From: Catenovulum sp052056295
GTDB taxonomy: Bacteria; Pseudomonadota; Gammaproteobacteria; Enterobacterales; Alteromonadaceae
Length of the DNA: 64,000 bases
Direction of reading: 5' to 3'
Assembly: GCF_052056295.1 (NCBI RefSeq)
Contig: NZ_CP182493.1
Location: forward strand, 3,038,001-3,102,000
Shown one piece after another: positions 1 through 8,680 of the stretch. Position numbers and translations under genes: made by a program. The notes below the pieces were generated by a model. That model was not told where the DNA came from and did not search any database. It worked only from the letters and a program-made list of their open reading frames with translations. How positions within the stretch are numbered: position 1 is the first letter of the stretch; each line of letters starts with the position of its first letter.

Positions 1-1073
1 TTGGTACTAAAGTTTTAGTTAATAAATCTTGGGCTGAGCTGTATGACTACAATACTCGTTATGCGGTACAACCGCCATTAGGTCGCGATATCGATGAAAT
101 CTTTACCACTTTCCGTGCAACTGCATTTACCAACATTGCCAACCACACGTTAACTGTTGGTACAGAATATCTAAACACTGAAATTCTTGATGCTGTGCAA
201 TATCCTGAAACGGGTGGTGCTTCTCAATCACTTCGCTCTATTTTTGCTCAAGATGAAATTTCTATTCTTGATAATTTATCAACCACACTTGGTGTACGCG
301 TAGATAAAAGTGATTCATATGGTACTCACGCCAGCCCACGTGCCTACGTTGTGTTTGAAGCAACACCAGATATAGTTGTTAAAGGTGGTATTGGTACCGC
401 GTTTAGAGCACCAAGTTTATATCAATCATCACCTTCTTTCGTAACTGTAAGTTGTGGTGGTAGTTGTGAAATTAAAGGTAACCCAAGCTTAAGCGAAGAA
501 ACCAGCATTAATGCTGAAGTAAGTGTACTTGTCGACAAACGCGATTGGGATGTGTCGGCAACTATCTTTAAAAATAAAGTTGAAGACATGATTGTTGCTT
601 CTTTGGTTGATGGCAACCGTGCTTGGGTTAATTTAAACGAAGTTGATATCACAGGTTTAGAAGCAGGTTTCGGCGTGAACTTTGATGTGATTTCTGCTGA
701 TTTTAACTACACCTATTTAGATACAGAAGATCAAAACGGTAACGAATTAACCTACCGCCCACAACATAGTGCCAATGTAAAAGTGAACGCGAATGTTTCA
801 GACATGGTGTCACTATTTACTAGCTTAAATTACCGTGGTTCGCACATTGGTAATCGTCGCCAAGAGTTAGATGGCTACACCACAATCAACGCAGGTGTAA
901 ATATTAATGTAAGCGATGCAGTTAAGTTGCGTGCCGGTATTACTAACTTAACCGATACCCAACCTTTAGTTGATGATCCAACTTATGTTAACGGCGAAGG
1001 TACAACTGTGTTTGGTAGCGATATGGTTATGCGTGGCCGCGCATACTTTGTTGGTGCAACAGTTAAGTTTTAA
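1..1073 (+). CDS. TonB-dependent receptor, C-terminal part (5' end outside window)
   Basis: The frame is open from base 3 to the stop at 1071-1073, so only the C-terminal ~356 residues are present. The residues fit the 22-stranded outer-membrane barrel of a TonB-dependent receptor. Alternating beta-strand sequence runs throughout, an RAPSLYQ segment (TonB receptors typically have FRAP) sits in the middle, the C-terminal part has ITNLTDTQP, and the last residue is Phe after ATVK, as expected for BAM-mediated insertion. The plug and TonB box are outside the window. The next genes downstream are a DUF3325/DUF3649/PepSY set commonly linked to iron uptake, so a siderophore or other iron-complex substrate is likely by context. 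The substrate itself cannot be read from the sequence. Confidence 0.9.
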   Translation, partial: GTKVLVNKSWAELYDYNTRYAVQPPLGRDIDEIFTTFRATAFTNIANHTLTVGTEYLNTEILDAVQYPETGGASQSLRSIFAQDEISILDNLSTTLGVRVDKSDSYGTHASPRAYVVFEATPDIVVKGGIGTAFRAPSLYQSSPSFVTVSCGGSCEIKGNPSLSEETSINAEVSVLVDKRDWDVSATIFKNKVEDMIVASLVDGNRAWVNLNEVDITGLEAGFGVNFDVISADFNYTYLDTEDQNGNELTYRPQHSANVKVNANVSDMVSLFTSLNYRGSHIGNRRQELDGYTTINAGVNINVSDAVKLRAGITNLTDTQPLVDDPTYVNGEGTTVFGSDMVMRGRAYFVGATVKF

Positions 1074-1100
1074 TTAGACACTTTCAAGCTAGCTCTCTAA

Positions 1101-1365
1101 AGGGCCTGTTTGTCTTTCGAGGACAAATTTTGTTCTAACTAAATGCTTTTTAATCAAGGCGCAGCATTGAAGGCCTAATGGATTAAGTCAAAATGCTGCA
1201 ACAAAGAGTAAAAAGTATTTAGAACGAACCCGAAGGGCAGCGTTTGTTTGGTATTTCTTCTGCGTTATAGCTCATTCATGTAGCTCACTACACGTCAATC
1301 GCTATGCCTTGGATAAATACCAAACAAACTGCTGCAAAATTGCACTCGAAAGATAAACAGGCCCT
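1101..1365. mobile_element. MITE-like non-autonomous inverted-repeat element
   Basis: The ends are near-perfect inverted repeats of about 21 bp: AGGGCCTGTTTGTCTTTCGA at 1101 and its complement CTCGAAAGATAAACAGGCCC ending at 1365. Two further inverted repeats are nested inside, with arms at about 1132-1152/1207-1226 and 1237-1256/1315-1334, so the element could fold into two long hairpins. It encodes no protein; the reading frame from 1304 only crosses its right end. Elements with AGGGCCTGTTT...AAACAGGCCCT ends are familiar from Alteromonadales intergenic DNA (recollection, not a search). No convincing target-site duplication is visible. It lies between the receptor stop codon and its apparent terminator. 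Confidence 0.7.
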
Positions 1366-1370
1366 AAACC

Positions 1371-1408
1371 AACTGTGTTGCCGCTTTTTGTGGCAACACA
1401 GTTTTTTT
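1371..1408 (+). terminator. Rho-independent terminator
   Basis: A perfect 12-bp stem AACTGTGTTGCC / GGCAACACAGTT with a 9-nt loop is followed by a run of seven T. It most likely ends transcription of the TonB-dependent receptor, from which it is now separated by the inserted MITE-like element. Confidence 0.85.
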
Positions 1409-1450
1409 GCTTCAGCAGCAACAAAGAAATCACTTATCCATGGAGACATA

Positions 1451-1714
1451 ATGATGATTTGGCACGGAGTTTATTTTTTATTGATTTGCACCAGTGCGGC
1501 ACTTATTTACGCCAGCCATAAAAATCAGCTGTGGTTAACTAAACCTTTGGCGATAAAACCTTGGCGCTATGTAGCTTTATCACTGCAGCTAGTTGCTTTG
1601 GGTGGTGAACTAGCAGTGTTTACCACAACCTCAGCTATTTTTGGTTGGTTAGCAATGAACATGCTGGTGTTTACTTGCATGCCATTTGTAAGCTTATTTA
1701 AAAGGACACACTAA
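1451..1714 (+). CDS. Small membrane protein, DUF3325-like
   Basis: This is an 87-residue protein with about three hydrophobic helices and no signal peptide. The start at 1451 (ATGATG) is chosen because GGAGA lies at 1442-1446; the longer frame from 1304 has no ribosome site and runs out of the MITE-like element. Length, helix pattern and the YASHKNQLW loop resemble the DUF3325 family of inner-membrane proteins, usually found with DUF3649 and PepSY proteins next to TonB receptors. It is separated by a single base from the next gene, so the three genes 1451-3597 are probably one operon. A role in inner-membrane iron or siderophore handling is inferred from context. Confidence 0.7.
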   Translation: MMIWHGVYFLLICTSAALIYASHKNQLWLTKPLAIKPWRYVALSLQLVALGGELAVFTTTSAIFGWLAMNMLVFTCMPFVSLFKRTH

Positions 1715-1715
1715 T

Positions 1716-2000
1716 ATGGCGAGCAGAGATAAAAAAATTCAACCAGATTGGTGGAGTAAAACCCTAGCGGGTGTATTACTCGGGTTAACTTTTTCATTTG
1801 CGCTGGTTGGCTGTTTTGCTTGGTATGGCCCAGGTGGCATAACCGCTGACAGCAAAGTGCAATTTAATATGTGGATCACGCCAGCTATTTGGTTGCCGAT
1901 AATGAGCTTTGTTTATTTGTTTAATAACGGCAAACAAGCTTGGATGTACTTGGGTGGGGCAAATGTGTTGGCCTATGCAGCGCTCTTTTTGTTGAGGTAA
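1716..2000 (+). CDS. Small membrane protein, DUF3649-like
   Basis: This 94-residue protein has a short basic N-terminus and about three hydrophobic segments (residues ~16-38, 48-66 and 75-93). Motifs WWSKTLAGVLLG and WMYLGGANVLAYA resemble DUF3649 iron-uptake-associated membrane proteins. It begins one base after the preceding stop and is followed after 4 bp by the PepSY protein, so it is translationally close-packed in a three-gene operon. Molecular function is unknown; it is probably an accessory subunit of the PepSY protein for iron acquisition (inference from conserved neighbourhood). Confidence 0.7.
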   Translation: MASRDKKIQPDWWSKTLAGVLLGLTFSFALVGCFAWYGPGGITADSKVQFNMWITPAIWLPIMSFVYLFNNGKQAWMYLGGANVLAYAALFLLR

Positions 2001-2004
2001 GCAG

Positions 2005-3597
2005 ATGAAAGTTAGAAGCGATATATTACGAATTTATCAATCCTTACATATTTGGACTGGTATTATTAGCGGCATGGTATTGTTTATTGGTTTTTACGCT
2101 GGTTCACTAACCATGTTTAAAGATGCAATAAATCAATGGATGACTCCACCATCAGAAGCTTTAGCGCCAATTGCTACTCACCAATATGACGATTTAATTG
2201 CCCAAGCGGTTGCACAATACCCAGACGCAGAAAAAGGTTTTACCCTGAATTTTGATCATGCTGATAAAGCGCCGATGGAGTGGTTTGAACAAGGTTCAGA
2301 CCGAGAACTCAATTTAGCTGGTGTTGTTCGACAAGCGAGTTTTGACCAAGATGGTCAGTTAGTTAGCCAAGTAGCAGAGCCAAGCGTATTAGCTGACTTG
2401 GTAGATATGTTGCACAGAACCGCTGGTATATTTGGTGAAGTTGGCCACGAAGAATTAGGTGTATATGTACTGGGTATAGCATCCTTTTTGTATTTTTTAG
2501 CTATAGTCTCTGGTGTGATTTTCTTATTGCCAACTTTAGTTAAAACTTTATTTAGTTTGCGCCAAAACAAAACTTCGAGCCGATTTTGGTTAGATGCTCA
2601 CAATGCTGTGGGTATTTTGAGTTTGCCATTTCATATAGTGATAAGTTTAACTGTTATTGTATTTGCCTTTCACGACCAATTATATGATGGCCTAGAGCAT
2701 ATAGTGTATGGTGAACAGCCTTTATTCACTCGACCAGCACCACCTAAAGTTGAATACACACTAGAGAATGTCCCCAGTGTTGCTGAGCTGCAAAATATAG
2801 CCAAAACAATCGCGCCGGAACATCAAATATTGTCGATGAACTATGGCAACTTAACCACACCGCGCGCAACCATTCGAGTGGGGGTATTTGATGAAAACTC
2901 GACTATGCGCGGCCCAGTGCATGACTATGTATTCATTCAGCCTTATTCGCAGCAAATTTTAAGCAGTACACTCAACCCTGCGCCAGAAGGTGTATGGGTT
3001 CGAACTGTTGCTACCTTCTTCGCCCTGCATTTTGGTAGTTATGGTGGTGAGCTGGGGCGTTGGGTTTATTTTGTATTAGGCATTATGGGGGCGTTTTTGT
3101 TCTACTCAGGCAATTTATTGTGGTTAGAAAAACGCCGCAATAAAAAAGGCCCAGAACAAGCGCGTAATGTTAGGTGGATGGCCAGTGCAACAGTTGGTAT
3201 TTGTTTGGGCTCTATGTTGGCGGTTGCTGCCTGTTTTGCATCGGCTAAATGGATAAAAGCTTATACAGATGCACTGAACTACGCGCACATGTGGGTGTAT
3301 TACGCAGTGTTTTTTGCTTGCATGCTCAGCGCTTATCTGCAAGGTGCAGCCAAAAGTGCGGTGATTATTTTGCGTTTATTGGTGATCACTTGTTTAGCTA
3401 TTCCGGCAAACTCAGTTATCGCATTAATGTTGCCAAGTTTAGCTATTTGGCCAGCAGATTCATTGTCAGATATAGTCTTAGAACTGGTCGCAATTGTTTT
3501 AGCCGCACTGTTTTATTATTTTGCTAAACAGACTGCTAAAAGAGTTAAACAAGGTGAAGAAAATAGTGTTTGGGTAACTAAACAGTCATTAGCTTAA
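2005..3597 (+). CDS. PepSY-associated TM protein, PiuB-like iron-uptake reductase candidate
   Basis: This 530-residue polytopic inner-membrane protein has the N-terminal helix signature LRIYQSLHIWTGIISGMVLF typical of PepSY_TM (PiuB/FoxB-like) proteins. A periplasmic PepSY-like segment follows, then helices near residues 150-175, 200-220 and 345-370, and four more hydrophobic segments at the C-terminus. Conserved His residues in LHIWTG, DAHNAVG and ALHFGSYGG fit heme-binding or ferric-reductase-like roles proposed for the family. A GAGGTAAG ribosome site precedes the ATG. It is the last gene of the DUF3325/DUF3649 operon next to a TonB receptor, consistent with reductive release of imported iron in the periplasm. 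The exact substrate is not determined. Confidence 0.8.
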   Translation: MKVRSDILRIYQSLHIWTGIISGMVLFIGFYAGSLTMFKDAINQWMTPPSEALAPIATHQYDDLIAQAVAQYPDAEKGFTLNFDHADKAPMEWFEQGSDRELNLAGVVRQASFDQDGQLVSQVAEPSVLADLVDMLHRTAGIFGEVGHEELGVYVLGIASFLYFLAIVSGVIFLLPTLVKTLFSLRQNKTSSRFWLDAHNAVGILSLPFHIVISLTVIVFAFHDQLYDGLEHIVYGEQPLFTRPAPPKVEYTLENVPSVAELQNIAKTIAPEHQILSMNYGNLTTPRATIRVGVFDENSTMRGPVHDYVFIQPYSQQILSSTLNPAPEGVWVRTVATFFALHFGSYGGELGRWVYFVLGIMGAFLFYSGNLLWLEKRRNKKGPEQARNVRWMASATVGICLGSMLAVAACFASAKWIKAYTDALNYAHMWVYYAVFFACMLSAYLQGAAKSAVIILRLLVITCLAIPANSVIALMLPSLAIWPADSLSDIVLELVAIVLAALFYYFAKQTAKRVKQGEENSVWVTKQSLA

Positions 3598-3614
3598 TCT
3601 ATAGAAAAAGCCTA

Positions 3615-3648
3615 TAAAAAATGGGTAGAGATTAAGATCTCTACCCAT
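3615..3648 (-). terminator. Rho-independent terminator (leftward)
   Basis: A 12-bp stem ATGGGTAGAGAT / ATCTCTACCCAT with a 4-nt loop. Read on the minus strand it is followed by a T-rich run (positions 3620-3615), so it serves the leftward DUF4382 gene. The plus-strand side lacks a T tract, although the stem may also stop rightward transcription from the PepSY operon. Confidence 0.8.
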
Positions 3649-3691
3649 CAAAATGTCAAAGAAGTTTAATCAAGTTATCGAAGCGTAAGTT

Positions 3692-4723
3692 TTATTCTGC
3701 TGCCTCAACAACTGGTGCGACATAAACAACGTCATTGCTAATGACACTTGTGCTTGCATCACCTGTTACGTCAATGCTGGTTTTGAAAGCATAAACAACA
3801 ACTTCATCGTCTATTGTTTCAGCGTCATCTAAATGCGATAAACAGGTATAAGCCAGAGCATAATTTCCTTCGCCTAAAAAGCCAATTTCCGCCATATAAT
3901 CGCCAGAAACATCATCCATAGTTAAATTAGCGGTTGCAACAGGACTCATGCTGACAGAATCATCATCTGCATTAATATCTAACGCATTATCCGCAGTTGT
4001 ACCAGATGAATAAACATAAACGCTGTGACCAAAACTGCTGTCTAATTCAGATGCAGAAGCTGCAAAGTCTGATTCACAAGTACCGATTACCGCTGAATCA
4101 ACCGTCACCATTAAATTAGCTGCATCGGTTAAGTTTTGTAAACGTACCCCACGTGGTTTTAGTTTAATGCTGTCGTCGTTTGGATTTTTTGGGTCAACCA
4201 ATGAGCGTTTTAAATCAAACTCGGCAACAAATTCATTAATGCCTTGGTTTAAATTAAAACCATCTAACTGAATTTCACCAACACCATCATTGCCTTTGCG
4301 CTCAACAACTAACGGGCGAGTTTCGGTTGGAAATACCACATGGCTGGTATTGGTTAAGTCATTTTCGTCACCATTAACAACATCAATGCGTAGCCATTCG
4401 TAATTGCCGAGGTCGACTTCTTCATTGCTGATTAATTGATAAGCTTGGCTACCTTGGAAATCTAATAAGTTAATTTTAATTGGCTGATCATTTTCATCTA
4501 AAGTTGCGAAAACTGTGTCTTCACCGCCAGCGCTACGTAAAGTAACTTGGGTGGCGAATATATTAACCTCGGTTGCACCTTCAACTGCGGCATCTGAAAC
4601 GCTTAGAGAAAATTGTGCAGTGTCGTCATCACCGCCCGTTGAAATATCAACGCTAGAAGAGCCACATGCTGCTAATCCAATAGCTAAAGCAAGGCTTGAT
4701 AATGTGTAGGTTAAAACTTTCAT
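3692..4723 (-). CDS. DUF4382-type lipoprotein
   Basis: This 343-residue protein has a lipoprotein signal peptide; LAAC gives the lipidated Cys at residue 20, followed by a Ser/Asp-rich linker. Residues ~37-200 match the pattern of DUF4382 (FSLSVSDAAVEGATEVNIFATQV, LLDFQG, YEWLRIDV), a beta-sandwich domain found in exported lipoproteins of marine bacteria. The C-terminal ~140 residues form a second, acidic beta-rich domain resembling a second copy of a carbohydrate-binding-like fold, without a recognisable family. It is monocistronic, with a hairpin terminator downstream. Function is unknown; the very acidic composition suits an exposed outer-membrane location. Confidence 0.75.
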   Translation of the reverse strand: MKVLTYTLSSLALAIGLAACGSSSVDISTGGDDDTAQFSLSVSDAAVEGATEVNIFATQVTLRSAGGEDTVFATLDENDQPIKINLLDFQGSQAYQLISNEEVDLGNYEWLRIDVVNGDENDLTNTSHVVFPTETRPLVVERKGNDGVGEIQLDGFNLNQGINEFVAEFDLKRSLVDPKNPNDDSIKLKPRGVRLQNLTDAANLMVTVDSAVIGTCESDFAASASELDSSFGHSVYVYSSGTTADNALDINADDDSVSMSPVATANLTMDDVSGDYMAEIGFLGEGNYALAYTCLSHLDDAETIDDEVVVYAFKTSIDVTGDASTSVISNDVVYVAPVVEAAE

Positions 4724-4888
4724 CTGAAATACCTCTATTACTGTTTTCCTAACAAGATGCTAAATAGTATTGGCGGCACAGGCTGACATTTCAATGTTGG
4801 CATTGTGGTTATGTGGCTGTCTTCGCACTTTATCGTTTTAATAAAATTTATCTGCAACCTTATTTGCTGGTATCCGTTGTACTCATGA

Positions 4889-6610
4889 TTGCAAGCTGAG
4901 CTAAATTTGGTTGTACGTAAATTAAGCAAATGTAAAAAGCTTGTTCTACACTTGCTACAGGTTAGTAAGAAAAGTAGAAGTAAATTGAACTGGTTATTAT
5001 CACTGTCGTGGAAATATAAACTGGCGTTGTTGTCCGGAATTTTTATTGTGATTGTTCTGGCAATAGCTGTGCTCGCGAGTACGACAATTTATCGACAAAA
5101 CTTGTTAATTACCGAGCAACTGACTCAATCAGAGTTGAGCCAAGATCGCGCGTCAACCGCTATGTTGGCAATCATGCAGTTGGATAGAAATATTCAAGCC
5201 TTGATTGCCGCTGATGAAAAATCAGATATTCGCCGCGAAGCCATAGCATCGATTAAAGCTTCATCCGTGGTTGATGAACAATTGCAACTTTTATCTAATA
5301 CCCTTAAAGGTAATGCCAAAGTTACACAACTTGTTGATGCTTTGCAGTCGGTTAAACCTTCGTTGCTAAAAATTGTTTCAGCGGCTAAACGCAATAACGA
5401 CGGTGAAGCTTATGAAATCGTTAATCAAATCACAGATTCAGTTACTGAAATAGTCGAGTTATCACAAACTATTTTGCGTGACGAACAAACCAAAATTGCT
5501 GAATTAGCGCTGAAAAACCAGCAAGAAGGTATGCAGTTTATTCAATTCATGCTGATATTTATTGCTATAGCGGTAATTTTTGGCGTTTTAGTTGCTCGCT
5601 ACTTTAATAACCTATTGTTGGTGCCACTTCGTCAAGTAAATAACGGAATGGAGCGCTTCTCTCAAGGTGATTTAAGTTTTCAATATACTGTCCAAGGTGA
5701 CGACGAGCTTGGTAAAACTGTGCGGGCGTTGCAGCATGCAACACAAGTAACACAGACAATTGTAAATAGTATTTGCCAAGAATCTCGTGAGCTAGATGAC
5801 AATGCTCAACAAATTAGTAAATCGGCGACAAGTTCTGCGGACAATGCGGATGTGTTACAAAGCAGCGTTGAGTCGATAGTAGAGCTAGTTGCTAGCCTTC
5901 TCGCTGGGGCTCAACAGGTGCAAACATCATTGCAGATAAGTGAAGTAGCATCCGCTGAAACCGCTGATGCTTGCCGTCATGCTAGCCAAACTATGAATGC
6001 TGCTTTAGGTCGCTTCGAGTGTTTTCAAAAAGCCATGCAACTTGCGGTTGATAAAACGCAAATGTTGCAAGCTTCCGCAGAAACGATTTCACAAATTACT
6101 CAAACCATTCGCGCAATTTCTGAACAAACCAATTTGCTTGCATTAAACGCAGCGATAGAAGCTGCTCGTGCAGGCGAACAGGGGCGTGGTTTTGCAGTTG
6201 TTGCCGATGAAGTAAGAGGTTTAGCGCAAAGGTCAAATGAAGCGGTTAATGAAATATCGAATTTAGCCAGCGAAATGACTACGACGGTAAGTGATACAGT
6301 TACCGCTTTGGATAGTGCAAACAATTTGGTTGTTGAAAATGTGGGGGATATAGAAACCACAGCTGCTTCTGCGCAAAAAGCGTTGGAGAATGCCGACAGC
6401 ACATTGCAGCAAATAGACACGGTAAAACATGTGTGTCATCAACAACATGGTTCACTCGAACAAATTTCTAATAATAGCCATACACTGGCAGACCTTGCGC
6501 AAAGTACCCTAAACGGTGTACAGGATTTGGAACACTTATCAGAAACGCTGAGCGCAGTTTCTAAGGACATGAAAAAAGCTGTGTCTCATTTTAATAAAGC
6601 AGGCCAGTAA
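4889..6610 (+). CDS. Methyl-accepting chemotaxis protein
   Basis: This is a 573-residue chemoreceptor: TM1 at about residues 42-64, a ~150-residue periplasmic helical sensor region, TM2 at ~218-240, HAMP to ~295, then the cytoplasmic coiled coil with the MCP hairpin tip (ISEQTNLLALNAAIEAARAG, starting near residue 409). There is no C-terminal CheR/CheB pentapeptide. The start is uncertain: no ATG precedes TM1, and the TTG at 4889 is only the first possible start; another TTG closer to TM1 could be used. The stop lies 2 bp before the ATG of the cytochrome c peroxidase gene. Co-expression with the redox genes suggests a sensor of peroxide, redox state or a related stress (inference). Confidence 0.85.
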   Translation: MQAELNLVVRKLSKCKKLVLHLLQVSKKSRSKLNWLLSLSWKYKLALLSGIFIVIVLAIAVLASTTIYRQNLLITEQLTQSELSQDRASTAMLAIMQLDRNIQALIAADEKSDIRREAIASIKASSVVDEQLQLLSNTLKGNAKVTQLVDALQSVKPSLLKIVSAAKRNNDGEAYEIVNQITDSVTEIVELSQTILRDEQTKIAELALKNQQEGMQFIQFMLIFIAIAVIFGVLVARYFNNLLLVPLRQVNNGMERFSQGDLSFQYTVQGDDELGKTVRALQHATQVTQTIVNSICQESRELDDNAQQISKSATSSADNADVLQSSVESIVELVASLLAGAQQVQTSLQISEVASAETADACRHASQTMNAALGRFECFQKAMQLAVDKTQMLQASAETISQITQTIRAISEQTNLLALNAAIEAARAGEQGRGFAVVADEVRGLAQRSNEAVNEISNLASEMTTTVSDTVTALDSANNLVVENVGDIETTAASAQKALENADSTLQQIDTVKHVCHQQHGSLEQISNNSHTLADLAQSTLNGVQDLEHLSETLSAVSKDMKKAVSHFNKAGQ

Positions 6611-6612
6611 AA

Positions 6613-7647
6613 ATGAAAAACAAATTGCTCCTTATTTGTATCTTGCTTGGTTTTGTTGTACCCGCAAGTTATGCGGCTGATAAATATGTTTATCAGGCCG
6701 GACACCCGTCACTACAAGAATGGCTACTTGGCGAAGTACCAGTACCGAAAAATAATCCGTTAACACCAGCCAAAGTAGAGCTTGGCAAAATGTTGTTTTT
6801 TGACCCACGTATGAGTGGTGAAGGCACAATGTCATGTGCAACTTGCCATAGTCCACTCTTTGGTTGGTCTGATGGCCTAGCAACCGCTAAAGGTTTTTTA
6901 GGTAAGGTGTTGGGAAGAGCAAGTCCAACTGTGGTCAATACAGCTTACAACCCGATTCAAATGTGGGATGGACGGGCAAAAACTTTAGAAGATCAAGCCA
7001 TGGGCCCAATGCGCTCAAATGTTGAAATGAACATGAATATTGGCCAGTTGATGAGCTTTTTACGCACCAATGAGGTTTACAAAAGCCATTTTGAAAAAGC
7101 CTTTCCTGGCGAAGGTGTGAATGAAGAGACAGTTTCAAAAGCAATCGCAAGTTTTGAGCGCACACTGGTGAGCAAAAATTCGCCTTTTGACCTTTGGGTA
7201 AAAGGAGATAAAAAAGCCATGACTGAACAACAAGTACGCGGCTTTAAAATTTTTGTCGATCCTGAAAAAGGCAATTGTGAAGTATGCCATTCTGCGCCTA
7301 ATTTCACTGACAATGGTTTCCATAACATAGGTTTAGCTTCATGGGGACATGAAAATGCTGATATGGGACGTTACACCGAAAAACCATTACGCTTGATGAA
7401 AGGCGCGTTTAAAACACCAACCATTCGAGACGCAACCTTAACAGCACCTTATTTTCATGATGGCAGTGCGAAAACCCTAGAAGAAGTGGTTGAGCATTAC
7501 GCCAAAGGTGGCGAGGTGACGACTAATTTATCTCCCAATATGAAAGCGCTCAATTTAACCAAGCAAGAAAAACGCGATTTAGTCGCATTTTTGCAAGCGT
7601 TAACCACAGAGCCTAAGCCTTTTACATTGCCAGTTTTGCCTTTGTAA
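6613..7647 (+). CDS. Di-heme cytochrome c peroxidase (CcpA/MauG family)
   Basis: This 344-residue periplasmic protein has a signal peptide ending near AASYAAD (residue ~22). Two c-type heme motifs are seen: CATCH at residues 75-79 and CEVCH at 222-226. Family landmarks include FDPRMSGEG before the first heme, NPIQMWDGRAKTLEDQA in the middle and APYFHDGSAKTLEEVV near the C-terminus. The expected reaction is reduction of H2O2 to water with electrons from small cytochromes or cupredoxins. It starts 2 bp after the chemoreceptor stop and is followed by a cupredoxin and a di-heme cytochrome, both plausible electron donors. A MauG-like protein-modifying role cannot be excluded, but no modified partner is seen. 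Confidence 0.88.
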   Translation: MKNKLLLICILLGFVVPASYAADKYVYQAGHPSLQEWLLGEVPVPKNNPLTPAKVELGKMLFFDPRMSGEGTMSCATCHSPLFGWSDGLATAKGFLGKVLGRASPTVVNTAYNPIQMWDGRAKTLEDQAMGPMRSNVEMNMNIGQLMSFLRTNEVYKSHFEKAFPGEGVNEETVSKAIASFERTLVSKNSPFDLWVKGDKKAMTEQQVRGFKIFVDPEKGNCEVCHSAPNFTDNGFHNIGLASWGHENADMGRYTEKPLRLMKGAFKTPTIRDATLTAPYFHDGSAKTLEEVVEHYAKGGEVTTNLSPNMKALNLTKQEKRDLVAFLQALTTEPKPFTLPVLPL

Positions 7648-7680
7648 AAAACAACCATTGTCCTAGCCAGGAGAAAAATC

Positions 7681-7992
7681 ATGAAAAAATTCATTCTATT
7701 TTTTATCACATTATTTAGTTTTAACGTGGCCGCAGCTGAGCACGAAGTGGGTCAAAAAAACAAAGAGTTTACGGTCGAAAAAATCACCATTAAAAAAGGT
7801 GACACAGTTAAATTTGTTAATCTTGATCCCTTTTTTCACAATGTGTTTAGTTTAAGCGACGCTAAGCTATTCGACTTAGGTTCGTTTCCGCAAAACGATT
7901 CGCGTGATGTTGTGTTTGAAGAAGCCGGCACTGTAGATGTTGAATGTGCTATCCATCCAAATATGCAGATGGTTATAGAAGTACAGGAATAA
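7681..7992 (+). CDS. Small periplasmic cupredoxin
   Basis: This 103-residue protein has a signal peptide cleaved near VAAAEH (residue ~19), leaving a single plastocyanin/azurin-like domain of about 84 residues. Likely type-1 copper ligands are His53 (FFHN), Cys89, His92 and Met95 in ECAIHPNM. The domain is close to short cupredoxins found next to methylamine or peroxidase systems. A GGAGAAAAATC ribosome site precedes the ATG. Lying between the cytochrome c peroxidase and a di-heme cytochrome, it probably shuttles electrons to one of them in the periplasm. Confidence 0.88.
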   Translation: MKKFILFFITLFSFNVAAAEHEVGQKNKEFTVEKITIKKGDTVKFVNLDPFFHNVFSLSDAKLFDLGSFPQNDSRDVVFEEAGTVDVECAIHPNMQMVIEVQE

Positions 7993-7994
7993 CC

Positions 7995-8678
7995 ATGAAA
8001 TTTCTGCGTTTAGGGTGCTGGTTGTTTGTTGCTTGGCCTATGGCCTTGTTTGCAAACGGAGAAGACCCAACTCCAAACCTGAATAAAGGCGCTGAAGTGT
8101 ATTATCAGCGCTGTAGTTTATGCCATGGTAGCGCCGGTATGGGTGATGGTTTATTGCCGATTAAACTTAAAAATTACCCAAATACCAATTTAATGAAACC
8201 TAAATATCCAACCGATAGAGAAACTGTGCATAAAATCATTGTTTATGGCGGCAGTCTTGGCTACACATCGAACTTAATGCCACCTATGGGTAACGACTTA
8301 ACATGGACTCAAATTGAGTCAGTGGTGAACTTTGTATTATTGCTCAGGCAAGATCAAGCAAAAGCCAACGCATTATTGGCTAAACTGCCGGATATGAAAA
8401 AAGCCACCAAAAAGGTTGGTCAGGAAGTATTCTCTAGTCGCTGCCAACTTTGCCACGGCAAATATGGTGAAGGGGATGGCCGTATGGCTAAGGTTATTAA
8501 GAATCCGCCGCCAGCCGATTTAACCGCCAGTCGAGTACCTGACGATTATTTGCGCCTGATTATCACTAAAGGTGGTCAAGGAGTGGGGCGTTCAGGGCAA
8601 ATGCCACCTTGGGGTGATCAACTAAATGGACTAGAAATTGAATCCGTGATTTTGTATTTGCAATCCATTCGAGACTAG
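7995..8678 (+). CDS. Di-heme c-type cytochrome
   Basis: This 227-residue protein starts at the ATG at 7995, directly after the cupredoxin stop; that start gives a clean signal peptide (MKFLRLGCWLFVAW...ALFANG). It consists of two consecutive class-I cytochrome c domains with CSLCH at residues 40-44 and CQLCH at 150-154. Distal Met candidates are in LMPPMG and GQMPPWG. The two-domain architecture resembles cytochrome c4 or electron-transfer partners of periplasmic oxidoreductases. Located between cupredoxin and msrP, it is a candidate electron carrier for the peroxidase. Confidence 0.88.
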   Translation: MKFLRLGCWLFVAWPMALFANGEDPTPNLNKGAEVYYQRCSLCHGSAGMGDGLLPIKLKNYPNTNLMKPKYPTDRETVHKIIVYGGSLGYTSNLMPPMGNDLTWTQIESVVNFVLLLRQDQAKANALLAKLPDMKKATKKVGQEVFSSRCQLCHGKYGEGDGRMAKVIKNPPPADLTASRVPDDYLRLIITKGGQGVGRSGQMPPWGDQLNGLEIESVILYLQSIRD

Positions 8679-8680
8679 TT

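Noticed and set aside
1304..1450. N-terminal extension of the DUF3325-like gene
   Set aside because: It would start inside the MITE-like element and cross the terminator; the ATG at 1451 has a clear ribosome site.
3249..3527. Second rightward frame inside the PepSY gene
   Set aside because: Out-of-frame shadow; the PepSY frame covers the region with conserved helices.
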